The notes beneath the pieces are model-generated. The model had not been told where the DNA came from, ran no database searches, and worked only from the letters and a program-made list of their open reading frames with translations. The position numbers were made by a program, and so were the translations under genes. 64,000 nucleotides of DNA from Mucilaginibacter polytrichastri (GTDB lineage: Bacteria > Bacteroidota > Bacteroidia > Sphingobacteriales > Sphingobacteriaceae). Below are positions 9,311-18,158 of the stretch, piece by piece (position 1 is the first letter of the stretch; each line of letters begins with the position of its first letter). The stretch lies in NCBI RefSeq assembly GCF_001911425.1, contig NZ_MPPL01000001.1, positions 3,213,494-3,277,493 of the forward strand, given 5' to 3'.

Positions 9311-10438
9311 ATGAAACTTGATCTTAAAATACAACCCCTTAGCAGCTGGATTAAAGCAACCAACGACAATCAACCGCTTTTAATTGCAGGCCCTTGCAGT
9401 GCCGAAACTGAAGAACAGTTAGTAGCAACTGCCCACCTATTAGCCCAAACAGGCAAAGTAAGCGCGCTACGCGCCGGTATCTGGAAACCACGTACCCGCC
9501 CCGGAGAGTTTGAAGGCATTGGCAGCATTGGCCTCGAATGGTTAAAACGCGCTAAAGCAGAAACAGGCTTGCCAACCGCTGTGGAGGTTGCCACTGCTAA
9601 ACACGTAGAAGAAGCATTAAAAGCAGGTGTGGATATCCTTTGGGTAGGTGCACGCTCTACCGCTAACCCTTTTACCGTACAGGAAATTGCCGATGCACTG
9701 CGCGGTGTTGATGTACCGGTAATGGTTAAAAACCCGGTAAACCCTGATATTACCTTGTGGATAGGTGCTTTAGAGCGCATCAACAATGCAGGTATTACTA
9801 AACTGGCGGCTATTCACCGTGGTTTTTCTTCTTACGAGAAATCTGCTTTCCGTAACGAGCCAATGTGGGATCTGGCCATCAACTTAAAAACGCATGCACC
9901 AGATCTGCCGATTATCAATGATCCAAGCCACATTACCGGTAACCGCGACCTGATCCCTTACATCAGCCAAAAAGCTTTGGATATGGATATGCAGGGTTTA
10001 ATGATCGAATCGCACATCGACCCTTCTGTAGCATGGACCGATGCTAAACAACAGGTTACCCCTAAAGCATTAGCCGAACTGATTGACCACCTTACATTAC
10101 GTAAGCCGGAAGTTAAAAGCGCTGAAATTAAAGATGCCTTAGCCGACCTGCGCAGCAGCATCGATAAAATTGACGATTTAGTAATTCAGAAATTAGCTGA
10201 ACGTATGCAGATTGTTGAGAAAATCGGTAACTACAAAAAAGATAACGGCATCACTATTTTACAAGTTAACCGTTGGGATGAGATTTTGAAAAAAGGCGTT
10301 CAATACGGTAAAGCTCTGAAACTAGATAACGATTTTACCGAGAAATTATTAGAGCTGATCCACAGCGAATCAATCCGCAAACAAACCGAGATCATGAATG
10401 CTGGTACCGGTGTTAAGGAAAATTTAACCCACGTATAA
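9311..10438 (+). CDS. Bifunctional 3-deoxy-7-phosphoheptulonate synthase / chorismate mutase
   Basis: LLIAGPCSAETEEQL, AGIWKPRTRPGEFEGIG, IIDPSH-like INDPSHITGNRDLIP; C-terminal chorismate mutase helices (LRSSIDKIDDLVIQKLAERMQIVEKIGNYK). Confidence 0.93.
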   Translation: MKLDLKIQPLSSWIKATNDNQPLLIAGPCSAETEEQLVATAHLLAQTGKVSALRAGIWKPRTRPGEFEGIGSIGLEWLKRAKAETGLPTAVEVATAKHVEEALKAGVDILWVGARSTANPFTVQEIADALRGVDVPVMVKNPVNPDITLWIGALERINNAGITKLAAIHRGFSSYEKSAFRNEPMWDLAINLKTHAPDLPIINDPSHITGNRDLIPYISQKALDMDMQGLMIESHIDPSVAWTDAKQQVTPKALAELIDHLTLRKPEVKSAEIKDALADLRSSIDKIDDLVIQKLAERMQIVEKIGNYKKDNGITILQVNRWDEILKKGVQYGKALKLDNDFTEKLLELIHSESIRKQTEIMNAGTGVKENLTHV

Positions 10439-10444
10439 CTGCTG

Positions 10445-11722
10445 ATGAAACCAAACATCATACTGCGTAAAAACAGTAAAAAGGTAAATACTACAATACA
10501 ACTCACAGGCTCAAAAAGCGAGTGCAACCGTGCACTCGTTATTGAGGCCTTAAGCCAGGGTAAAGTAAAAGTAACCAACGTTTCTGACGCTGCAGATGCT
10601 GTGCTACTTGCCAATATTTTGAGGAATCAAGATCTTAAAATCCTCTCCTCCGGAGAGGATTTAGGTGAGGCTCCGACAACTGAAATAAACATTGGCCCTG
10701 CCGGCACAGCCATGCGTTTCCTTACGGCCTATTATGCCATCGCTAACGAAGAAGTGATTCTTACAGGCAGCGAGCGTATGAAACAACGCCCTATTGGCAT
10801 TTTGGTTGATGCTTTGCGTACACTTGGCGCAGATATTACCTATGTAGAACAGGATGGTTACCCTCCCCTGCATATCAAAGGCGGCTTTGAACAAAAAACC
10901 GATCTGATAAGCATTCAGGGTAATATCAGCAGTCAGTATATTACTGCGCTATTATTGATCGCGGCTCGTTTGACCCAAGGATTAAGACTACAAATTGAAG
11001 GCGACTTAACATCGCGCCCTTATGTAGAAATGACGTTGAGCATGCTGCAACAGGCAGGCATCCAGCACCAATGGGAAGATAACGTGATCAGCATTGCACC
11101 GCAGCCATTTGCAGAAACCAGCATTTGGGTAGAGCCAGACTGGAGCGCGGCATCGTACTGGTATGCCATTGCAGCCCTAAGCGACGAAGCCGAACTATTT
11201 TTACCCGGCCTAACCTCATACAGTTTGCAAGGAGATAGCGTAATTGGCGAAATTATGGCCAACTTCGGTATCACCTCACAGTTTAAAGACGGTGGCGTGT
11301 ATCTGAAGAAAGAACCTAAGCCAATTGTGCGTAAGATCTTTGATATGATTCAATGCCCTGATTTGGCGCAGACTGTTATTGTGGTATGTGCGGCTTTAGG
11401 CCACGAAGCTACCTTTACCGGGCTGGAAACTTTGAAAATTAAAGAAACAGACCGTATTGCAGCCTTACAAAACGAGTTGGGCAAAATGGGTGTTAAACTG
11501 ATTGAAAAAGGCCAGGTTTACAAATTGGACTGCAGCGAGAAGTTTATCCCTCAAAAAATGACCATCAAAACGTACGAAGATCACCGCATGGCGATGGCCT
11601 TTGCACCGCTGGCCCTGGTAATTCCAGAACTGGAAATTGAAGAAGCCGCAGTGGTTGACAAATCATACCCGGCATTCTGGACAGATCTGGAAAAAGCAGG
11701 GTTTGAAACGCTTGACGTTTAA
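10445..11722 (+). CDS. aroA: 3-phosphoshikimate 1-carboxyvinyltransferase (EPSP synthase)
   Basis: TGSKSECNRALVIEALS, NIGPAGTAMRFLTAYYA, IKETDRIAALQNEL, DHRMAMAFAPLAL. Confidence 0.94.
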   Translation: MKPNIILRKNSKKVNTTIQLTGSKSECNRALVIEALSQGKVKVTNVSDAADAVLLANILRNQDLKILSSGEDLGEAPTTEINIGPAGTAMRFLTAYYAIANEEVILTGSERMKQRPIGILVDALRTLGADITYVEQDGYPPLHIKGGFEQKTDLISIQGNISSQYITALLLIAARLTQGLRLQIEGDLTSRPYVEMTLSMLQQAGIQHQWEDNVISIAPQPFAETSIWVEPDWSAASYWYAIAALSDEAELFLPGLTSYSLQGDSVIGEIMANFGITSQFKDGGVYLKKEPKPIVRKIFDMIQCPDLAQTVIVVCAALGHEATFTGLETLKIKETDRIAALQNELGKMGVKLIEKGQVYKLDCSEKFIPQKMTIKTYEDHRMAMAFAPLALVIPELEIEEAAVVDKSYPAFWTDLEKAGFETLDV

Positions 11723-11734
11723 CGTTTTACACCC

Positions 11735-11820
11735 CCGTCATGCCGAACTTGTTTCAGCATCCCACAGGACAAGCACGTTTGCTTAGCACGTGGGATGCCG
11801 AAACAAGTTCGGCATGACGG
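11735..11820. repeat. Palindromic intergenic repeat, family A
   Basis: CCGTCATGCCGAACTTGTTTCAGCATCCCA (11735-11764) versus TGGGATGCCGAAACAAGTTCGGCATGACGG (11791-11820): 29/30 inverted identity. Confidence 0.85.
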
Positions 11821-11831
11821 TTAAAAAAAAA

Positions 11832-11928
11832 TTGTCATTGCGAGGAGGTACGACGAAGCAATCTCGTAGCTATGCAGATCGAATAAGCATTGACTACGAG
11901 ATTGCCGCGCTATCGCTCGCAATGACAA
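11832..11928. repeat. Palindromic intergenic repeat, family B (TGTCATTGCGAGGAGGTACGACGAAGCAATCTC type)
   Basis: TTGTCATTGCGAGGAGGTACGACGAAGCAATCTCGTAG is inverse (imperfect centre) to CTACGAGATTGCCGCGCTATCGCTCGCAATGACAA. Confidence 0.85.
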
Positions 11929-11939
11929 AAATACTATTA

Positions 11940-11982
11940 ACATCTTCCGGACTTTCGGTCTTACCGACTTACGGACTACATA
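11940..11982. repeat. Copy of the TTCCGGACTTTCGG element upstream of aroC
   Basis: CATCTTCCGGACTTTCGGTCTTACCGACTTACGGAC resembles the element at about 9264-9297. Confidence 0.6.
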
Positions 11983-11993
11983 CATCTCAGACA

Positions 11994-13085
11994 ATGGCAG
12001 GCAATACCTTCGGGCAAATATTCAGGATAACAACTTTTGGCGAATCGCATGGCGAAGCGATTGGGGTAATTATAGACGGCTGTCCGGCTCAACTGGACAT
12101 TGATCTGGATTATATTCAATCTGAGTTGGATAAGCGCAAACCCGGTCAGTCTAAAATTACTACACAACGCAAAGAGGCAGATACGGTAAAAATCCTTTCG
12201 GGCGTATTTGAAGGTAAAACTACCGGTACGCCTATTGCGATGATCATCTCTAATGAAGATCAACGCTCTAAAGATTACAGCCATAATACAGACGTGTTCC
12301 GCCCATCGCATGCCGATTATACTTACCATAGTAAATATGGTATCCGCGATCACCGTGGTGGCGGCCGTTCATCGGCCCGCGAAACTGCAGCGCGTGTAGC
12401 GGCAGGCGCCGTGGCTAAACTGATGCTGAAAGCAAAAGGCATCGAGGTAATTGCCCACGTAAGCAGCGTTGGTAAAATTGACGCGCCTAATGTAGATATC
12501 AGCAACCCGCAGGCTTTTATTGAGGAGCGTGAGAAAAACATTGTCCGTTGCGTTGACCCGGCTACGGCTGTGGAGATGATCGAAAAGATTGATATCATCC
12601 GCAAACAGGGCGATACCATTGGCGGTAAAGTAACCTGCTTTATTACCAACTGCCCCGTTGGTTTGGGCGAGCCCGTTTTTGATAAGCTACACGCCGATCT
12701 GGGCAAAGCGATGCTCAGCATTAATGCTGTTCACGGCTTCGAATACGGTTCGGGCTTTGAAGGCAGCGAAATGCAGGGCTCCGAGCATAATGACCGCTTT
12801 GTAAACACCGGCGACCAGATCAAAACCTTAACCAATTTCTCTGGTGGTATCCAGGGTGGTATCAGCAACGGCATGCCTATAGAGTTCAAGGTTGCCTTTA
12901 AACCGGTGGCTACCATCATGACCAACCAGCAAACGGTTGATGCCAATGGCGATGCTGCCGAAATACAAGGCAAAGGCCGCCACGATCCTTGTGTAGTACC
13001 GCGCGCTGTGCCTATTGTTGAAGCTATGGCTGCATTGGTTATTGCAGATCATTATTTGAGGAACAGAACGGCGAAGCTGTTTTAA
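11994..13085 (+). CDS. aroC: Chorismate synthase
   Basis: From ATG 11994: [78 protein letters not shown]. The tracked ORF start at 11790 runs through repeats A/B and is not credible. Confidence 0.95.
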   Translation: MAGNTFGQIFRITTFGESHGEAIGVIIDGCPAQLDIDLDYIQSELDKRKPGQSKITTQRKEADTVKILSGVFEGKTTGTPIAMIISNEDQRSKDYSHNTDVFRPSHADYTYHSKYGIRDHRGGGRSSARETAARVAAGAVAKLMLKAKGIEVIAHVSSVGKIDAPNVDISNPQAFIEEREKNIVRCVDPATAVEMIEKIDIIRKQGDTIGGKVTCFITNCPVGLGEPVFDKLHADLGKAMLSINAVHGFEYGSGFEGSEMQGSEHNDRFVNTGDQIKTLTNFSGGIQGGISNGMPIEFKVAFKPVATIMTNQQTVDANGDAAEIQGKGRHDPCVVPRAVPIVEAMAALVIADHYLRNRTAKLF

Positions 13086-13236
13086 TGTGCAGATGTGCGA
13101 ATATGCAGATGTGCAAATTAAGACATTGAGCTGCGGATGATTTGAATATGCAGATGTACAAATAAATCCGAAATCGAACATTTGAAATTCGAAATCAAAG
13201 CATCTGCATATTTGCACATTCGCACAATTGCACATC
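13086..13236. repeat. Imperfect inverted repeat (GTGCGAATATGCAGATGTGC family) between aroC and the MFS gene
   Basis: ATGTGCAGATGTGCGAATATGCAGATGTGCAAAT is roughly inverse to GCATCTGCATATTTGCACATTCGCACAATTGCACATC. Confidence 0.7.
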
Positions 13237-13242
13237 TCCTAA

Positions 13243-14466
13243 ATGAACCCTATCCAACTCTACAAAAAAGCATACAACGGGCTCTCCCGTAACAGTTGGT
13301 ACTTGTCGCTGGTGGTTTTAATTAACCGAAGCGGTACCATGGTACTGCCCTTCATGACTATTTACTGCACCCAGGCGCTGAATTTTACTATTGTGCAGGC
13401 AGGTATCATCATGGCTTTGTTTGGCGTGGGTTCTATCACCGGGGCATTTATCGGCGGAAAAATTACTGATAAATATGGATTTTATGATGTGCAGGTAGGT
13501 TCGCTGATAAGTGCAGGTTTTTTATTTATTGTATTAGGATATCAAACTACATTTATCAGCATTTGCTGCTGCGTATATGTATTAAGTGTGTGCAATGATG
13601 CCTTTAGGCCGGCAAACTCTACCGCAATAGCGGCTTATAGCACTGCCGAAAATAAAACCCGTTCTTATTCACTCAACAGGCTGGCGGTAAACCTGGGCTG
13701 GTCGTTCGGTGGTGCATTGGGCGGCTTTTTGGCTGCGCATAACTATCACTTATTGTTTTGGGTTGATGGTTGCACCAATCTAATGTCGGGCTTGTTGCTG
13801 CTGAAAATTATGCCGAGATCAAACTACAAAAAACCACATACAGATGTAACCCATCCCGACGCTAAAAGCTCGCCTTACAAAGATACTGTATACCTCGTCT
13901 TTATTTTGTTGACCACCTTATTTGCTACGTGCTTCTTTCAAACCTTTACCATACAGCCGGTATTTTATAAAACACAATGGCACCTTAATGAACAGGTAAT
14001 AGGCGGCATGATGGCATTGAATGGGTTACTGGTGGCCTTTGTAGAGATGGTGCTAATAAGCGGACTAGAAGGTAAGCGGCACCCTTTGCGCTACATTTGC
14101 ATGGGTGTAATATTAACCGGCATTGCCCTTACTATGGTTAACTGGCTGCCGCCAAGCGTACTGGTGGCTACATTGGTTATCATTGTTATCTCCTTTGGCG
14201 AAATGTTTGCCATGCCTTTCATGAACTCCTTTTGGGTGGTGCGCACCAACGATCATAACCGCGGGCAGTATGCAGCCTTGTACACCATGTCATGGTCTAC
14301 CGCGCAGATATTAGCGCCAATTATTGGGAGTCAGATCATTGCGCTATCGGGTTACACTACCTTGTGGTGGGCAATGGCGGTAGTATGCGGCGTTTCGGCT
14401 ACGGGTTTCTTTTTTCTTTATAAGCTGCGGTTTCAGCATCAGCTGGTAACTATCACCAATAGTTAA
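13243..14466 (+). CDS. MFS transporter
   Basis: About 12 TM segments; GSITGAFIGGKITDKYGFYDVQ and FRPANSTAIAAYS motifs of MFS drug/solute transporters. Confidence 0.85.
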   Translation: MNPIQLYKKAYNGLSRNSWYLSLVVLINRSGTMVLPFMTIYCTQALNFTIVQAGIIMALFGVGSITGAFIGGKITDKYGFYDVQVGSLISAGFLFIVLGYQTTFISICCCVYVLSVCNDAFRPANSTAIAAYSTAENKTRSYSLNRLAVNLGWSFGGALGGFLAAHNYHLLFWVDGCTNLMSGLLLLKIMPRSNYKKPHTDVTHPDAKSSPYKDTVYLVFILLTTLFATCFFQTFTIQPVFYKTQWHLNEQVIGGMMALNGLLVAFVEMVLISGLEGKRHPLRYICMGVILTGIALTMVNWLPPSVLVATLVIIVISFGEMFAMPFMNSFWVVRTNDHNRGQYAALYTMSWSTAQILAPIIGSQIIALSGYTTLWWAMAVVCGVSATGFFFLYKLRFQHQLVTITNS

Positions 14467-14498
14467 AACATTACGTATATTTTTTTCCTTTTATTAAT

Positions 14499-15137
14499 AT
14501 GATAAAGGCACTTATTTTAGATATGGATAACACCATATTCCCAACTAAATCAATCAGCGACGAGATATTTGAAGTAATTGAACATTTGATGGAAGAGCAT
14601 CGCGGCAACCTTAATGATGAGCAGTTAGCAGAAGCAAAAACAGCATTAAGCCGTACTCCGTTTCAAAAGGTGGCAGGTCAATATGGTTTTACCGAGGAGT
14701 TTACAACCAACGCTATCGAACTATTGAAAAACACCACCTACAATAAGCCGATCAAGCCTTATAAAGATTACGAGATTGTTGAATCTATCAACCTACCCAA
14801 ATTTTTGGTCACATTTGGTTTTGTAAAACTACAGCAAAGCAAAATTGACGGATTGGGTGTTCGCAGCCATTTTAAAGAGGTTTTTGTAGTCGATCCCGAG
14901 ATCAGCTCTAAAACCAAGCGCGATATTTTTGTGGATATTATGGAGAAATACGGTTACCATAAAAATGAGTTGCTGGCCATAGGTGATGACCCCGAATCTG
15001 AAATAAAAGCGGCACAGGATTTAGGTATTAAAACCTATCTGTACGATCCCGAAAGCCGTTTTAAATCGGGCAAGGTTACTTACCACGAGCAAAGCTACAA
15101 GAAGCTAAAATGGCTGATCGAAGATCAGAAAGAATGA
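14499..15137 (+). CDS. HAD family hydrolase
   Basis: ALILDMDNTIFPTKS (DxD motif I), LLAIGDDPESEIKAAQDLGI (motif IV). Confidence 0.88.
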   Translation: MIKALILDMDNTIFPTKSISDEIFEVIEHLMEEHRGNLNDEQLAEAKTALSRTPFQKVAGQYGFTEEFTTNAIELLKNTTYNKPIKPYKDYEIVESINLPKFLVTFGFVKLQQSKIDGLGVRSHFKEVFVVDPEISSKTKRDIFVDIMEKYGYHKNELLAIGDDPESEIKAAQDLGIKTYLYDPESRFKSGKVTYHEQSYKKLKWLIEDQKE

Positions 15138-16270
15138 TTTTCTGACTTGAAAAAGCGCAAGGCCTCGTCTCTTTCTTCGGGGCTGTTTGCGTTTCTAAAC
15201 TCGCTTACATCAGGCGCGGTCAGCAATTCAATATCACTATTAATCAGCACTTTGCGCGGGCACGAATATCCCTGCGCTAAAAACTGTAGCATTACCGGGT
15301 AAGCGCGCGGCTCCCAAATGGTAATCAGCGGTTCGGGAAATTTACTGTCGCTATCTAAAAACGCCGTTGCCAGTTTAGATGGGTTGCGGTGCTTTACCAG
15401 GTAGTCTATAGTATCGGGCTTCAAATAAGGCAAATCGCAAGCCACCGTTAACCATGCCGCATTTGGATTGCGCTGCATGGCAGATAATATCCCGCCGAAA
15501 GGCCCTAGCCCGGTAAAAGTGTCTTCAATGGTTTCGAACCCATTCTGGCCCTTATCTGATAGGTAAACATGGGCGCAAAACCGGCCCAGCATCTCAAACA
15601 TGTAAGCTCGCTGTGTTATGCCGTGATAAGCTATACTACCCTTATCGGTAAGCATACGGGTACTTTTCCCCCCAGCCAAAACCAACCCGCTCAGCGGGGC
15701 CACAGCCTCATTCAAAAATATAGTTAAGAAAGAAATGATCCGGGCTTCATCGTGCAAAGCCAGTACAGGGATATTTTTAATATCTGGTAAATGCGCTTCC
15801 AAAAATTCGGGAATGCGCGCATGTTCGCTTAATAATATTAAAACTACATCGGTCAGCTTTTCCAGCTTTTCATCCAGCGGCTTACCGGGGTGGATGATCA
15901 CAATCTGCTTTTTAGCGTTAAAATGGTTGCCGTTAATCAGTACTAAGTCCTGGTTATTGAACAATATTCTATTACTTAAATGAGTAATATTTTCCTGTTT
16001 AAAATCTATCCTTTTGTGGCTTATTTTGTCGGTATATTGCAAAGAAGCACCCTCCAGCAGGTCATCAGACAAGCCATCTTCCCGATGATCGGCATCGACG
16101 TAAGCAACCTTCCATTTACCATCCAGCAACAAGAGCCAACGTGCAACCAACCCGCGGATTACACCACATGGCGCACCCAAAATGCCAAGTTCATTTTTGC
16201 CGAAATCACCCAGGTTGGGGCGCACCAAAGGCGCGTGTTTCTGATGTGGTTTATTGGGTTTGGTAATCAC
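15125..16270 (-). CDS. Molybdenum cofactor guanylyltransferase-like protein (MobA domain with divergent N-terminal MobB-like region)
   Basis: C-terminal GLVLAGGKSTRMLTDKG ... GGILSAMQRNPNAAWLTVACDLPYL (MobA). The N-terminal ~180 aa looks MobB-like but lacks a clear Walker A. Confidence 0.78.
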   Translation of the reverse strand: MITKPNKPHQKHAPLVRPNLGDFGKNELGILGAPCGVIRGLVARWLLLLDGKWKVAYVDADHREDGLSDDLLEGASLQYTDKISHKRIDFKQENITHLSNRILFNNQDLVLINGNHFNAKKQIVIIHPGKPLDEKLEKLTDVVLILLSEHARIPEFLEAHLPDIKNIPVLALHDEARIISFLTIFLNEAVAPLSGLVLAGGKSTRMLTDKGSIAYHGITQRAYMFEMLGRFCAHVYLSDKGQNGFETIEDTFTGLGPFGGILSAMQRNPNAAWLTVACDLPYLKPDTIDYLVKHRNPSKLATAFLDSDSKFPEPLITIWEPRAYPVMLQFLAQGYSCPRKVLINSDIELLTAPDVSEFRNANSPEERDEALRFFKSENHSF

Positions 16271-16742
16271 TTTTCCCTCCTGTTTTTTGTATCAGTTTGG
16301 TTTCCTTTATCACAATATCGTGCGAAAAAGCTTTGCACATATCATAAATGGTTAGGGCAGCTATACTGGCCCCCGTTAAGGCTTCCATTTCTACCCCAGT
16401 TTTCGAGGTAATTACAGCTGTACACATAATCACCACTTCACGGGTTTCATTAATACAGATATCAACCTTAATATTTTCTAACGCTAAGGGGTGGCACAGG
16501 GGTATCAGATCGGCTGTTTTTTTGGCCGCCATGGTACCCGCAATAATTGCCGTCTGAAAAACCGGACCTTTTTTAGTATGGATATCATTACCGCTCAATA
16601 GCGCCATAATTTCATCGCCCAAAACCACAATACTCTGTGCTACAGCGGTTCTTTTGGTAATCTGTTTATCGCTTACGTCAACCATGGTTGGGTAATTGGT
16701 ATTGGCATCAATATGCGTAAAATTGGCAGTTTTGCTTTCCAT
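16251..16742 (-). CDS. moaC: Cyclic pyranopterin monophosphate synthase
   Basis: THIDANTNYPTMVDVSDKQITKRTAVAQS, KKTADLIPLCHPLALENI, KTGVEMEALTGASIAALTIYDMCKAF. Confidence 0.94.
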   Translation of the reverse strand: MESKTANFTHIDANTNYPTMVDVSDKQITKRTAVAQSIVVLGDEIMALLSGNDIHTKKGPVFQTAIIAGTMAAKKTADLIPLCHPLALENIKVDICINETREVVIMCTAVITSKTGVEMEALTGASIAALTIYDMCKAFSHDIVIKETKLIQKTGGKSDYQTQ

Positions 16743-17006
16743 ATCCGTTATATAACAAAGCTATGCAATACTTAATTGTTTTGGGTTGCCAAGAATGTTA
16801 AAAAAATGCCGGATAAACATTAAAACAAAAAACGAACATTTTACTTTCTATAGCAACAACCCGTAGTCTTACGGACGATGATTGATTAATGCGAAAGCAT
16901 ACAGTACAGTTACAACAAATTATTTTAGTGTTAACACTTGTTTATAATTGATTTAAACAACGCAGAGCTCTATATTTACGTTTTCATCTACCGAATTGAT
17001 AAATTC

Positions 17007-18131
17007 ATGATACTAATAGTTGACGATAAGTCTGAAAACCTTATTGCGTTAAAAAAAATCTTAGAAACGCATAATTTCAGCGTCGATACAGCCTTGTCGG
17101 GAGAAGAAGCTTTACGCAAAATACTTAAATACGCCTATAAACTTATCATACTGGACGTGCAAATGCCCGGTATGGATGGCTTTGAAGTGGCTGAAGCTAT
17201 TGTTGGCTACAGTAAAACAAAGGATATCCCCATTATATTCCTATCGGCAGTTAAAATTAATAAGCAGTTTATCAGTAAAGGTTATGCCTCCGGCGGGCGC
17301 GATTATTTGGTTAAACCGATTGATCCGGACATCCTGGTACTCAAGATTCGCACCTTTATTAAACTTTACGAGCAAACAGACGAGCTTAACCGCATACAGG
17401 CTGCCCTACTCGAAGAAATTGAGTACCGTAAGGAAGCAGAAAGTAAAAAAGACGAATTTATCAGCATAGCCAGCCACGAGTTAAACACACCGCTTACCTC
17501 TGTTAAAGGCTATTTACAGCTGGCCGAAAAATCTTTCGAGAAAGATAATAAGCCGCATACCCGCATGTACCTCGACCGTACAAAAACACAGCTTAATAAG
17601 CTGAACCAGTTGGTTGCAGATTTGCTCAATACCTCAAAAATCATCTCAGGCAGTCTCGAATATCATTTTAAAGAGTTTGATTTTGAACCCTTTGTAGATA
17701 GTGCTATCGATATTATTCAACAATCGTACCCCGGCAAACATATTATAAAAACCGGCCTGGCCGATGTTAAAATACAGGGCGACCCATTACGTTTAGAGCA
17801 GGTAGTGCTTAACTACCTCACCAATGCTATTAAATACTCGCCGGATAGTAATGATATTTTTGTTGAGGTTGCCGTATTACCGGCCAATAAAGTAACATTG
17901 CGCGTGCGCGACAAAGGCATCGGTATACCTAAAGAAAAACAGGACCAGCTTTTTGATAAGTTTTACCGGGTAGAAGAATCGTCAAACCGCTTTCAGGGCT
18001 TGGGTATGGGCCTTTATATTTGTGCCGAAATCATCAGGCGGCATGGTGGTACATTTGGTGTAGAGAGTGAACCGGGCCATGGTGCTACCTTCTACTTTAC
18101 CGTCCCTAGCCACAAAGAAAAATTGCAATAA
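17007..18131 (+). CDS. Receiver domain-histidine kinase hybrid
   Basis: N-terminal REC (ILIVDDKSENLIALKKIL...LDVQMPGMDGFEV), HisKA (ASHELNTPLTSVKGYLQ), HATPase (NYLTNAIKYSPDS, DKGIGIP, GLGMGLYIC). Likely start 17007 rather than 16938. Confidence 0.9.
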   Translation: MILIVDDKSENLIALKKILETHNFSVDTALSGEEALRKILKYAYKLIILDVQMPGMDGFEVAEAIVGYSKTKDIPIIFLSAVKINKQFISKGYASGGRDYLVKPIDPDILVLKIRTFIKLYEQTDELNRIQAALLEEIEYRKEAESKKDEFISIASHELNTPLTSVKGYLQLAEKSFEKDNKPHTRMYLDRTKTQLNKLNQLVADLLNTSKIISGSLEYHFKEFDFEPFVDSAIDIIQQSYPGKHIIKTGLADVKIQGDPLRLEQVVLNYLTNAIKYSPDSNDIFVEVAVLPANKVTLRVRDKGIGIPKEKQDQLFDKFYRVEESSNRFQGLGMGLYICAEIIRRHGGTFGVESEPGHGATFYFTVPSHKEKLQ

Positions 18132-18158
18132 ACCTTATAAAAATATACTTAGTTATCA

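Noticed and set aside
11790-11993. N-terminal extension of the chorismate synthase ORF
   Set aside because: The extension is translated palindromic repeats; conserved AroC sequence begins at ATG 11994.
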